64,000 bases of DNA. Origin: Lachnospiraceae bacterium (lineage in GTDB: Bacteria > Bacillota > Clostridia > Lachnospirales > Lachnospiraceae). The position numbers and the translations under genes are program-made. Positions 9,324-19,351 of the stretch are shown here, piece by piece. The notes below the pieces were generated by a model. That model was given only the letters and a program-made list of their open reading frames with translations. It was not told the origin of the DNA and ran no database searches. Location: positions 868,001-932,000 of the forward strand of contig JAKVNF010000001.1 in the NCBI GenBank assembly GCA_022483465.1. Reading direction: 5' to 3'. The first letter of the stretch is position 1. Every line of letters starts with the position of its first letter.

Positions 9324-10034
9324 ATGAAACTTGCATTTAACGTTACCAAGGAAAACAAGAAGGCTTTCGCAAAGGCCATCGGAGAGATCACCGGAGAAAA
9401 AGCAGTCTACCAGTTCACCCCGACCTACGCCTTCCAGATCGGCGACCTGACCGTAAACCGGGATGCAACCCTGACGGCTCCGGACGGAAAGGACCTCGGG
9501 AGCCTGCTCGAAGCCCTAAAAGCTCAGGGGTATGAATTGCTTGAAGCCAAGGGCGCCCCGGAAGCTGAGCCACAGGAAGAAACACCTGCCGCAGACGAGA
9601 AGACGGAAGCAGATGAGAAAGCGCCGGAGCTTACGGTGAGCCTCCCGCTCACAGCCGCAAACGTCGGAACCCTGACGAACATCCTCTCCTCCAAGGGAGA
9701 CCTGATCCGGCACGCCCTCGGGGTCACGGACCTTCGAATCAACGTCACCGAGGACAAGATTGAATTCCCATGGTTTACCCGGGAACTTACCGCCGAGGAA
9801 GCAAAAGCTTACACCACTTTCCTTTCCCTGCTCTGCAAGTTCTCAAAAGAGCTGAAACACGCCAGCAACAGGCCGGTAGAAACGGACAATGAGAAATACG
9901 CCTTCCGCTGCTTCCTTCTCCGCCTCGGCTTTATCGGACCGGAGTACAAGAAAGCAAGAAAGATCCTGCTTCAGAACCTGACCGGAAGCGCAGCCTTCCG
10001 AAACGGAGCTCCGTCAAAGGAGGCAAAGGCATGA
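9324..10034 (+). CDS. Hypothetical phage protein
   Basis: ORF with RBS ggaggtacatacc; downstream of motif A. Confidence 0.65.
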   Translation: MKLAFNVTKENKKAFAKAIGEITGEKAVYQFTPTYAFQIGDLTVNRDATLTAPDGKDLGSLLEALKAQGYELLEAKGAPEAEPQEETPAADEKTEADEKAPELTVSLPLTAANVGTLTNILSSKGDLIRHALGVTDLRINVTEDKIEFPWFTRELTAEEAKAYTTFLSLLCKFSKELKHASNRPVETDNEKYAFRCFLLRLGFIGPEYKKARKILLQNLTGSAAFRNGAPSKEAKA

Positions 10035-10255
10035 GAATGATAAGCGAGACAGCACTCAAGGCTCTGCGGGAGAATTACCCGCAGGGCACACGAATCGAAC
10101 TGGTGCAGATGGATGATATTCAGGCGCCGCCTGCAGGAACCCTCGGAACCGTCATCGGAGTCGATGATACGGGGAGCCTTCTGGTGAACTGGGACAACGG
10201 CTCCGGCCTCAACGTGATCTACGGCGAAGATGTCGTAAGAAAGGTGGCAAGATGA
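10031..10255 (+). CDS. DUF4314-like protein
   Basis: YPQGTRIELVQMDDIQAPPAGTLGTVIGVDDTGSLLVNWDNGSGLNVIYGEDVV. Confidence 0.8.
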   Translation: MRMISETALKALRENYPQGTRIELVQMDDIQAPPAGTLGTVIGVDDTGSLLVNWDNGSGLNVIYGEDVVRKVAR

Positions 10256-10431
10256 TGGATCCGAAAGTAAAGGAACAGATCCTTTCGATCCGCGATACGG
10301 GACTTACGAACATGTTCGATCTTCCGATGGTTCAGCGCCTTGCCTACGAGAGAGGCTACTTCGAGCTGGTCCTCTACCTCGAGGATCACCGCGATGAATA
10401 TGCCCATCTCATCCTGCACGGCGAGGCATAA
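10252..10431 (+). CDS. DUF5049-like small protein
   Basis: Sub-60 aa ORF missed by track: MMDPKVKEQILSIRDTGLTNMFDLPMVQRLAYERGYFELVLYLEDHRDEYAHLILHGEA. Confidence 0.7.
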   Translation: MMDPKVKEQILSIRDTGLTNMFDLPMVQRLAYERGYFELVLYLEDHRDEYAHLILHGEA

Positions 10432-10477
10432 ATTACACAGCTTTTGCCCTCAAATCTTGTGCAAATTATGATCTACA

Positions 10478-10530
10478 TTTCCTTGCTATATCTTCCCGGT
10501 AGAGTGATTAATACACATGCCAAAGGAAAA
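10478..10530 (+). promoter_or_regulatory. Leader motif copy B
   Basis: TTCCTTGCTATATCTTCCCGGTAGAGTGATTAATACACATGCCAAAGGAAAA. Confidence 0.6.
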
Positions 10531-10557
10531 CAAGCACAAAGCAAGGAGGACAAAGCA

Positions 10558-10992
10558 ATGACGAACATTTTCGAAGAAACCTACAACACCATCGCAGAAG
10601 CAAAGAAAGCCTACAAGGAAGCCACCACCGCAGAGGAGCGGGACGCCGCAAGAGAAGCCGGGAAGGAAGCCGAGGACAGGATCGATGCGATGGGCGACAT
10701 CGCCTGGAAGATCTGGAGGGCTTACGAGAAATCAAGAGACAACGAGAACGAGATCCTCGACTTCGACGACATCATCTGGGACCGGGATGTGGAAGCCCTC
10801 ACCGCATGCATGAAGGAGAACGGCATCAAGGCCTTCACCTACTCCTGCAGGGCAACGGATGCAATCGAAACCTTATGGCTTTTTAAAGAGGCAGGCTGCA
10901 CGATCGGCGAGATGGTTGAGGTCAACCTCCGGAAGGACCTCTGGGGCAAAGGATATGAAAAAGGCCACGCCTTCAAGATGATCCTGAATTAA
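10558..10992 (+). CDS. Hypothetical phage protein
   Basis: ORF start at ATG 10558 after AGGAGG; downstream of motif B. Confidence 0.65.
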   Translation: MTNIFEETYNTIAEAKKAYKEATTAEERDAAREAGKEAEDRIDAMGDIAWKIWRAYEKSRDNENEILDFDDIIWDRDVEALTACMKENGIKAFTYSCRATDAIETLWLFKEAGCTIGEMVEVNLRKDLWGKGYEKGHAFKMILN

Positions 10993-11056
10993 GGGAATTG
11001 GGAGGGCCCTGAAGAGGGGCCTTCCAATTCTGGAACACGGAAAGGAGACAAAGACC

Positions 11057-11287
11057 ATGACAAGACAGAAAAAGGAAATCCTGAAGAAGATTGACGAAAT
11101 CGAAACATTTATTGCCGTCGATGATAAGCTTGGATGCGGAATGGCGCCTCCCGGTGCTTACGATTCTCTGTACGAGGAAGAGAACCGGCTCTGGGAAGAA
11201 CTAGCGCACTTAAGCCATTACCCGGATGCCATATCGATGCAGATGGATCCGAGAAGCATCGCCAGAGCGGAGGTGCCATTCAAGTAA
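11057..11287 (+). CDS. Small hypothetical phage protein
   Basis: ORF with RBS aaaggaga. Confidence 0.6.
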   Translation: MTRQKKEILKKIDEIETFIAVDDKLGCGMAPPGAYDSLYEEENRLWEELAHLSHYPDAISMQMDPRSIARAEVPFK

Positions 11288-11381
11288 AAAGAATCGGGAA
11301 CGGAGCCCTTATGAAAGGCCCTGTTCCTCGTACAAATACACACAATTTCTTCCGCTGATCTTTGTCACATATATGCGTTGG

Positions 11382-11435
11382 TTCTCCTTGCTTTATATCC
11401 GGCGCAGAGTGATATATGTACATGCCAAAGGAAAA
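11382..11435 (+). promoter_or_regulatory. Leader motif copy C
   Basis: TTCTCCTTGCTTTATATCCGGCGCAGAGTGATATATGTACATGCCAAAGGAAAA. Confidence 0.6.
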
Positions 11436-11466
11436 GGGCACACAAAAGAAACGGAGGAAAAAGACC

Positions 11467-11694
11467 ATGTGGAAAAAAGGAAGCATTAAGATCGAGAACC
11501 AGACATTCACCTACTGCGCAAAGGTATACGGAGAGCCTAGCGAGGACTACGGCATCGAAGGCGGCAAGATCAGCAAGCTTGAGATTTGCCTCGGAGACTT
11601 CCCGGTCGCAAGATACGACAGAGGCTGGGACATCGAGCCGGAAACAGAAAACGCACAGCTGGCGGTTCTTGCCATCATGAACAACTTCAGATAA
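11467..11694 (+). CDS. Small hypothetical phage protein
   Basis: MWKKGSIKIENQTFTYCAKVYGEPSEDYGIEGGKISKLEICLGDFPVARYDRGWDIEP; downstream of motif C. Confidence 0.6.
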   Translation: MWKKGSIKIENQTFTYCAKVYGEPSEDYGIEGGKISKLEICLGDFPVARYDRGWDIEPETENAQLAVLAIMNNFR

Positions 11695-11799
11695 GAAAGC
11701 ACCGAGAGGGAGCCGCAAGGCTCTTTCTCTCGTACACAAACCACATGGTCTGGATCGCTTCGGCGGTCCTTTTTTGATGCAAGGAAAGGAGGTCGCCTG

Positions 11800-13407
11800 A
11801 TGGCGATGCGAAAACTGAAGAATTACAAGCCGACACGCTTTATGGCGGAGACCTCCCACTACAGCAAGGAGGCTGCAGATTATGCCGTGCTCTTTATCGA
11901 AAGTCTCCGGCATACCAAAGGCAGCTGGTACCGGAAGCCCTTTGATCTGATTGACTGGCAGGAGCAGATCATCCGAGATCTTTTTGGTGTTTTGAAGCCA
12001 AACGGCTATCGCCAGTTCAATACAGCCTACATCGAGATTCCAAAGAAACAAGGAAAGTCCGAGCTTGCCGCGGCGGTCGCTCTGCTTCTCACCTGCGGCG
12101 ATGGGGAAGAGCGTGCAGAAGTCTACGGTTGTGCCGCAGACAGAAATCAGGCCAAGATCGTGTACGACGTGGCCGTTGATATGGTGCGGCTCTGCCCCGC
12201 TCTGGATAAACGAGTGAAGATTCTGGAATCCCAGAAGAAACTCATCTATCTTCCGACGAACAGTACCTATCAGGTGCTCTCTGCAGATGTCGCCAATAAA
12301 CACGGTTTTAATACGAGCGGCGTGATTTTCGATGAGCTTCACACCCAGCCGAATCGGAAATTATACGACGTTATGACAAAAGGATCCGGCGATGCCAGAA
12401 CCCAGCCGCTTTACTTTCTGATCACGACTGCAGGAACGGATACGAATAGCATCTGCTACGAGGTCCACCAGAAGGCACTCGATATTATCGCCGGAAGAAA
12501 GATTGATCCGACCTTCTACCCTGTGATCTACGGCGCAGCGGAATCCGACGACTGGACAGATCCGGAGGTCTGGAAGAAAGCGAATCCGTCGCTTGGCATC
12601 ACGGTCGGCATCGATAAGGTGCAAGATGCCTGCAACTCCGCCAAACAGAATCCCGGCGAAGAGAACGCCTTCCGGCAGCTGAGACTGAACCAATGGGTAA
12701 AACAGGCTGTCCGCTGGATGCCAATGGACAAATGGGACGCCTGTGCCTATCCTGTGGATCCGGATGAGCTGGAGGGCCGTGTCTGCTATGGCGGTCTTGA
12801 CCTTTCGTCCACAACGGATATCACAGCCTTTGTCCTCGTCTTCCCGCCAAGGGATGAGACGGATAAATATGTGGTTCTCCCCTACTTCTGGATTCCGGAG
12901 GACAACGTTGATCTTCGTGTGAGGCGTGATCACGTTCCTTACGACCTCTGGGAGAAGGAAGGCTATCTCGAAACGACCGAAGGCAATGTCATTCATTACG
13001 GATTTATCGAGAAGTTCATCGAGAATCTCGGGAACCGGTTCAATATCCGTGAGATCGCCTTTGACCGCTGGGGAGCTGTCCAGATGGTACAGAACCTCGA
13101 GGGCATGGGCTTTACCGTTGTTCCTTTCGGCCAGGGATTTAAAGATATGTCTCCGCCTACCAAGGAGCTCATGAATCTGGTCCTTGAGAAACGGATTGCC
13201 CACGGCGGGCATCCGGTGCTCCGCTGGATGATGGATAACATCTTCATCCGTCGTGATCCGGCAGGAAACATCAAGGCAGACAAGGAAAAGTCCACAGAGA
13301 AGATCGATGGCGCGGTCGCTATGATCATGGGCCTCGACCGGGCAATCCGGTGCGGCAACGATAGCGGCGAATCCGTCTACGACGACCGCGGCATCCTCTT
13401 TCTCTGA
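11800..13407 (+). CDS. Phage terminase large subunit
   Basis: Walker A-like IEIPKKQGKSELAAAVAL, FDELHTQPNRKLYDVM, GGLDLSSTTDITAFVLVFP. Confidence 0.95.
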   Translation: MAMRKLKNYKPTRFMAETSHYSKEAADYAVLFIESLRHTKGSWYRKPFDLIDWQEQIIRDLFGVLKPNGYRQFNTAYIEIPKKQGKSELAAAVALLLTCGDGEERAEVYGCAADRNQAKIVYDVAVDMVRLCPALDKRVKILESQKKLIYLPTNSTYQVLSADVANKHGFNTSGVIFDELHTQPNRKLYDVMTKGSGDARTQPLYFLITTAGTDTNSICYEVHQKALDIIAGRKIDPTFYPVIYGAAESDDWTDPEVWKKANPSLGITVGIDKVQDACNSAKQNPGEENAFRQLRLNQWVKQAVRWMPMDKWDACAYPVDPDELEGRVCYGGLDLSSTTDITAFVLVFPPRDETDKYVVLPYFWIPEDNVDLRVRRDHVPYDLWEKEGYLETTEGNVIHYGFIEKFIENLGNRFNIREIAFDRWGAVQMVQNLEGMGFTVVPFGQGFKDMSPPTKELMNLVLEKRIAHGGHPVLRWMMDNIFIRRDPAGNIKADKEKSTEKIDGAVAMIMGLDRAIRCGNDSGESVYDDRGILFL

Positions 13408-13424
13408 TCATGCAGGAGGTATGA

Positions 13425-14762
13425 ATGAGCATCTTTTCAAAACTATTTAAATCCAGAGATAAGCCGCAGAACTCCACGAACGGGTCCGGCTATCGCTACT
13501 ACTTCGGCGGCACGACTTCCGGCAATACCGTAACGGAACGATCTGCCATGCAGATCTCAGCAGTCTATGCCTGCGTCCGTGTTCTCTCGGAGGCCATCGC
13601 AAGCCTGCCGCTTCACCTCTATGAATACACAGAGGAAGGCAGCAAGGTGAAAGCTGTGAAACATCCGCTTTACCGGCTTTTACATGATGAGCCGAATCCG
13701 GAAATGACATCGTATATCTTCCGGGAGACTTTGATGACGCATCTGCTCCTCTGGGGCAACGCTTACGCACAGATCATAAGGAACGGACGCGGTGAAGTCG
13801 TAGGGCTATATCCTCTGATGGCAAACCGGATGCGTGTGGACCGTGATGAGAACGGCCACATCTACTATGAGTACCAGATGAATACCTCGGATGCTCCCAC
13901 GATGAAAACCGGAACGGTCCGGCTCTCCCCGGAGGAAGTGCTGCATGTTCCCGGTCTTGGCTTTGACGGCCTTGTCGGTTACTCCCCTATCGCGATGGCG
14001 AAGAACTCCATCGGCATGGCAATGGCAACCGAAGAATACGGCGCGTCCTTCTTTAAGAACGGCGCGAATCCGTCCGGCGTGCTTTCCATGCCCGGGACGG
14101 TAAAGGATCCGGAGAAGATCCGCTCCTCTTGGGAAGCGGGCTTCGGAGGAAGCCACAAGGCCAACAAGGTTGCGATCTTAGAGGAGGGCATGACTTATAC
14201 CCCGATCTCCATCTCGCCCGAACAGGCGCAGTTTCTGGAGACTCGGAAATTCCAGCTGGATGAGATCGCAAGGATCTTCCGGATTCCACCCCACCTCATC
14301 GGTGATCTGGAGCATGCAACCTTCTCAAACATTGAGGAGCAGTCACTGGAATTTGTCACTTATACGCTGGAGCCGTGGCTCGTCCGCTGGGAACAGTCGA
14401 TGCAGCGCTCTCTCCTGCTTCCGCAGGAAAAGGAAAACTACTTCATCCGCTTCAACGTGGACGGCCTGCTTCGAGGAGATTACGGCAGCCGGATGAGCGG
14501 CTACGCCACCGGCATTCAGAACGGCATCTACTCCATCAATGATGTGAGAGAGCTTGAAAACATGGACCTGCTTTCTGATGAGGAAGGCGGCAACCTTCAC
14601 GTCCTGAACGGAAATGTCGTAAAACTCGCTGACGCAGGATCCGCGTATGAGAAGAATACAGAATCAGAAAATAAGGAGGACTCAGATGAATCCACAGAAG
14701 AAGTTCTGGAAATGGGTAAGAAACAAAACGCCCGTACCGGAAAATCCAAGCGAAACAACTGA
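13425..14762 (+). CDS. HK97-family portal protein
   Basis: SAVYACVRVLSEAIASLPLHLYE; FRIPPHLIGDLEHATFSNIEEQSLEFV. Confidence 0.95.
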   Translation: MSIFSKLFKSRDKPQNSTNGSGYRYYFGGTTSGNTVTERSAMQISAVYACVRVLSEAIASLPLHLYEYTEEGSKVKAVKHPLYRLLHDEPNPEMTSYIFRETLMTHLLLWGNAYAQIIRNGRGEVVGLYPLMANRMRVDRDENGHIYYEYQMNTSDAPTMKTGTVRLSPEEVLHVPGLGFDGLVGYSPIAMAKNSIGMAMATEEYGASFFKNGANPSGVLSMPGTVKDPEKIRSSWEAGFGGSHKANKVAILEEGMTYTPISISPEQAQFLETRKFQLDEIARIFRIPPHLIGDLEHATFSNIEEQSLEFVTYTLEPWLVRWEQSMQRSLLLPQEKENYFIRFNVDGLLRGDYGSRMSGYATGIQNGIYSINDVRELENMDLLSDEEGGNLHVLNGNVVKLADAGSAYEKNTESENKEDSDESTEEVLEMGKKQNARTGKSKRNN

Positions 14763-15534
14763 ATCAAGAACCTTGTTCTTAAACGGAACAATCGCTGAAG
14801 AGTCGTGGTTTGACGATGACGTCACCCCGGCTCTTTTTCGTTCCGATCTTGAGAACGGAACCGGCGACATCACCGTCTGGGTAAACAGCCCCGGAGGCGA
14901 CTGCTTCGCGGCAGCTCAGATCTACAACATGCTCCGTGACTACAAGGGAAAGGTCACCGTCAAGGTAGACGGTCTTGCTGCATCGGCAGCGTCCGTCATT
15001 GCAATGGCAGGCGATACGGTTCTCGTCTCTCCTGTCTCGATGATCATGATCCATAACCCGAGCACTGTTGCGATGGGTGACACAGCAGAAATGCAGAAAG
15101 CCATCCAGATGCTCTCCGAGGTGAAGGATTCCATCATCAATGCCTATCAGGCAAAGACCGGTCTTTCGAGAAACAAGCTCTCGAAACTCATGGATGAGGA
15201 GACCTGGATGGATGCCGGCAAGGCTGTGGAGCTTCACTTTGCAGACGGCATGATCGAGCGCGACGAACTCTACGGTACCAAAACAGTACCTGAGCCTGAC
15301 GAAGAGGATGAGCCATCCGAGAGCGATGAGAAACCGGACGAGTCGTCAGAGGAGATTGAAGAGCAGCCTTCCGGCATGCTTTTCTCCCGCTACCAGGTGG
15401 CAGCAGCGATCAATAAGAAACTCTGCGACTACGCAAGGAACCACCCTGCAACCCCGCAGGCCAAAGATACCACTCACTTACACAGGGTCGATGACCTCGA
15501 AAAGAGACTCGATCTCATGAAACAGTTCATCTAA
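14686..15534 (+). CDS. ClpP-like head maturation protease
   Basis: GDITVWVNSPGGDCFAAAQIYNMLRDY...VDGLAASAASVIAMAGD. Confidence 0.94.
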   Translation: MNPQKKFWKWVRNKTPVPENPSETTESRTLFLNGTIAEESWFDDDVTPALFRSDLENGTGDITVWVNSPGGDCFAAAQIYNMLRDYKGKVTVKVDGLAASAASVIAMAGDTVLVSPVSMIMIHNPSTVAMGDTAEMQKAIQMLSEVKDSIINAYQAKTGLSRNKLSKLMDEETWMDAGKAVELHFADGMIERDELYGTKTVPEPDEEDEPSESDEKPDESSEEIEEQPSGMLFSRYQVAAAINKKLCDYARNHPATPQAKDTTHLHRVDDLEKRLDLMKQFI

Positions 15535-15547
15535 GGAGGAAAATATT

Positions 15548-16744
15548 ATGACTTTACAGGAGCTTATGAACAAGAGAGCAAAGGCATGGGAAGCTGCAAA
15601 AGCCTTCCTTGACTCTCACAGAAACACCGACGGACTTCTCTCTCAGGAGGACGGTGAAACCTACGACCGCATGGAGAAGGAAATCACCGACTACACCAAG
15701 GAAATCGACCGTCTGAACAGACAGGCAGCTATTGAGGAGCAGATGGGAAAGCCGACCGCTTCTCCCCTCACTGGAAAGCCGGGAGCCGGCGTAAAGGACG
15801 AGCCGGAGAAAAAAGGCCGTGCTTCTCACGCATACGCCAAGGCAATGATCGCTGCCATGCGTACCGGATTCCACCAGGTATCCGATGTTCTGGAAGAAGG
15901 CAATGACGCGAACGGCGGCTACCTTGTTCCGGAGGAATGGGATTCCCGTCTGATCGACAGACTCGAGGAGGAGAATATCTTCCGCGGACTTGCGACTACC
16001 ATCACCACATCCGGCGAGCACAAGATCAACATTGCTGCGACTAAGCCCGCGGCTGCATGGATTGAGGAAGGTCAGGAGCTCACCTTCGGCGACGCTACTT
16101 TCGACCAGGTGATCCTCGATGCCCACAAACTGCACGTAGCCATCAAGGTAACGGAGGAACTGCTCTACGACAACGCCTTCAATCTTGAGAACTATATCAT
16201 CGATACCTTCGGAAAGGCCATCGGCAATGCCGAGGAGGATGCTTTCTTGAACGGTGACGGCAAGGGCAAGCCGACCGGCATCTTCGCTGAGACCGGTGGC
16301 GGCCAGACTGGTGTGACCATCTCCGGCACTAAGATTACTGCCGATGATGTGATCTCCCTCATCTACGCCCTCAAGCGTCCGTACAGAAAGAATGCCCTTT
16401 TCATTCTGAACGACTCCACTCTTGCAGTTCTCCGCAAGCTCAAGGATTCGAACGGTGCGTACATCTGGCAGCCTTCCTACACTGCCGGTGAGCCGGATCG
16501 TCTCTGCGGATATTCCGTTCTGACCTCTGCTTATGCTCCGGCGCTGGAAGCTGGAAAGCCTGCCATCGCATTCGGCGACTTCTCCTACTACAACATCGGA
16601 GACCGTGGCACTCGTTCCGTTCAGGAACTCCGTGAGCTTTTCGCAGGCAACGGAATGATCGGCTACGTCGCCAAGGAGCGTGTTGACGGCAAGCTCGTTC
16701 TTCCGGAGGCTGTACAGATTCTGAAGGCTGGAGCATCCGCCTGA
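15548..16744 (+). CDS. HK97-family major capsid protein
   Basis: GGYLVPEEWDSRLIDRLEEENIFRGLATTI; AFLNGDGKGKPTGIF. Confidence 0.95.
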   Translation: MTLQELMNKRAKAWEAAKAFLDSHRNTDGLLSQEDGETYDRMEKEITDYTKEIDRLNRQAAIEEQMGKPTASPLTGKPGAGVKDEPEKKGRASHAYAKAMIAAMRTGFHQVSDVLEEGNDANGGYLVPEEWDSRLIDRLEEENIFRGLATTITTSGEHKINIAATKPAAAWIEEGQELTFGDATFDQVILDAHKLHVAIKVTEELLYDNAFNLENYIIDTFGKAIGNAEEDAFLNGDGKGKPTGIFAETGGGQTGVTISGTKITADDVISLIYALKRPYRKNALFILNDSTLAVLRKLKDSNGAYIWQPSYTAGEPDRLCGYSVLTSAYAPALEAGKPAIAFGDFSYYNIGDRGTRSVQELRELFAGNGMIGYVAKERVDGKLVLPEAVQILKAGASA

Positions 16745-16813
16745 CGGATTTCCTCTTAACTAGTAAAGGGGCCGGAGCCAATCACTCCGGTCCATATCAT
16801 TATGGAGGTGCTT

Positions 16814-17083
16814 ATGGTAAAGCTTGAGGACGCCAAGAAATATCTCCGAATTGATTATTCGGATGAAGATGCACTCCTGCAAAGCGAGATCTCCGCAGCA
16901 GAACGTCTGGTAGCTGATGTGCTGAGGAAGGACTCGCTCGACGACAGTGACAGCCCTCTCGTCATGGCTGCTGTTCTCTATGCCCTCGCTTACTTAAATG
17001 AGCACCGGGAGGAAGCAGACCATCACGCACTGATTCTTACCCTCCGCGCCATTCTGTTTGGAGAAAGGAGCCCTGGATTCTGA
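16814..17083 (+). CDS. Head-tail connector (gp6-like)
   Basis: Position and motif LEDAKKYLRIDYSDEDALLQSEISAAE. Confidence 0.85.
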   Translation: MVKLEDAKKYLRIDYSDEDALLQSEISAAERLVADVLRKDSLDDSDSPLVMAAVLYALAYLNEHREEADHHALILTLRAILFGERSPGF

Positions 17084-17415
17084 TGAACATTGCAGGCATG
17101 AACATCCGCATCACGATTCAGAAAAATGAAATCGTGAAGGACAAGTACGGAAACCACACCAATGCGTGGACGGACTTTTTCACCTGCTGGGCAACGCCAG
17201 TTCAAAGCGGCGGCTCAGAGAAACAGGAAGCCGGAACTACGAACAGTACGGAGGCACTTGATTTCACGGTCCGGTATGCGGAATGCCTCGAAGGGCTCGA
17301 CTCCACGAAGCTCAGGATCCGACACGGCGATGATCTCTACAACGTGACGGCGATAGACCCGATGGGATTCCATCACCGAAGTCTGAAATTCCGATGTGAG
17401 AAGGTGAAGCGATGA
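17083..17415 (+). CDS. Phage head closure protein
   Basis: Position; MNIRITIQKNEIVKDKYGNHTNAWTDFFTCWA. Confidence 0.85.
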   Translation: MNIAGMNIRITIQKNEIVKDKYGNHTNAWTDFFTCWATPVQSGGSEKQEAGTTNSTEALDFTVRYAECLEGLDSTKLRIRHGDDLYNVTAIDPMGFHHRSLKFRCEKVKR

Positions 17416-17782
17416 AGATAAAAGCAGACGATCTTGCTGCAACGGTTGAGAAGACACTCTCCGACTACGTGGAGGATGTGAACGATGTTGTAAAGCAGGA
17501 AATCAAGGATGCCGGCAAGGAAGCTGTAAAGGAACTGAAGGAAAAATCACCCAAGCGCAGAGGCAAGTACGCCAAGAGTTGGCGATCCACAGTTCAGAAG
17601 GAAACGGCTGTCGGCGCTGAAGTCGTCGTTCATAACAAGATCTATGGACTCACCCATCTTCTGGAAAAAGGTCATGCCAAGCGTGGCGGAGGTCGCGTTG
17701 ATGGTATCCCGCATATCTCGACCGTGGAGGAAGGCATCACCGGAAAGCTATCCGACGAGATTGAGAAGGAGTTGAAAAGCTG

Positions 17783-17783
<1 letters not shown>
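17412..17783 (+). CDS. HK97 gp10-like tail component
   Basis: SPKRRGKYAKSWRS...YGLTHLLEKGHAKRGGGRV. Confidence 0.88.
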
Positions 17784-18737
<954 letters not shown>

Positions 18738-18752
18738 TAAGGAGGAACGATC

Positions 18753-19127
18753 ATGTATCAGGAGATTTCGCTCCGGCTCAGTGATGGGTCGGAGCAGAAT
18801 TTCCCGTTTCTCGCAACGGGAACAACAGCCTACCGCTTTAAGCAGGTATTCCATCAGGATCTGATGATCCTCTTGAACAAGATGGAAAACAGCGAGGATG
18901 ATCAAACCGATATGACAGTCGGTGACAAACTCGCTTTCATCATGAATGCACAGGCAGAAAAGAAGGATATGAATCATCTGAGCGTAGATGCTTTCCTTAC
19001 CTGGGCAGACCAGTTCGATGGCGCAGAACTCTTCCTTCACATGCAGGAGTTCGTTACTCTCTATCTTGGCTCCAGAAGGACAACCTCAAAGCCAAAAAAA
19101 GAAGTCGCCCAACTGAACGGGAAGTAA
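18753..19127 (+). CDS. Tail assembly chaperone (gpG-like)
   Basis: Immediately upstream of tape measure; contains slippery site near 3' end. Confidence 0.85.
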   Translation: MYQEISLRLSDGSEQNFPFLATGTTAYRFKQVFHQDLMILLNKMENSEDDQTDMTVGDKLAFIMNAQAEKKDMNHLSVDAFLTWADQFDGAELFLHMQEFVTLYLGSRRTTSKPKKEVAQLNGK

Positions 19128-19294
19128 ACACGGCTGTGTTTATGCTGCGTGCCAAACAGCTGGGCTTTTCCTTAGAGGAACTCGACAACGTGGAGGAAGG
19201 ACTCGTGATGGATATGATCATTGAATCCGGAAATGATCTCTGTGATGACGAGTACAGGCAGGTTGCAACGCAGCAGGATTTCGATTCGTTTTAA
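18753..19294 (+). CDS. Frameshifted tail assembly chaperone (gpGT-like), -1 PRF at 19094-19100
   Basis: A_AAA_AAA heptamer in zero frame; -1 frame open to TAA 19292-19294: ..KPKKRSRPTEREVNTAVFMLRAKQLGFSLEELDNVEEGLVMDMIIESGNDLCDDEYRQVATQQDFDSF. Confidence 0.88.
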
Positions 19295-19351
19295 TCAGCA
19301 TCGGTAAAAGCCGGTGCTTTTTTCATGCCGTTTTTCAGGAGGTTATGAGCT

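Noticed and set aside
11365-12342. 325-aa minus-strand ORF
   Set aside because: Overlaps small phage gene and TerL on the opposite strand; shadow ORF.
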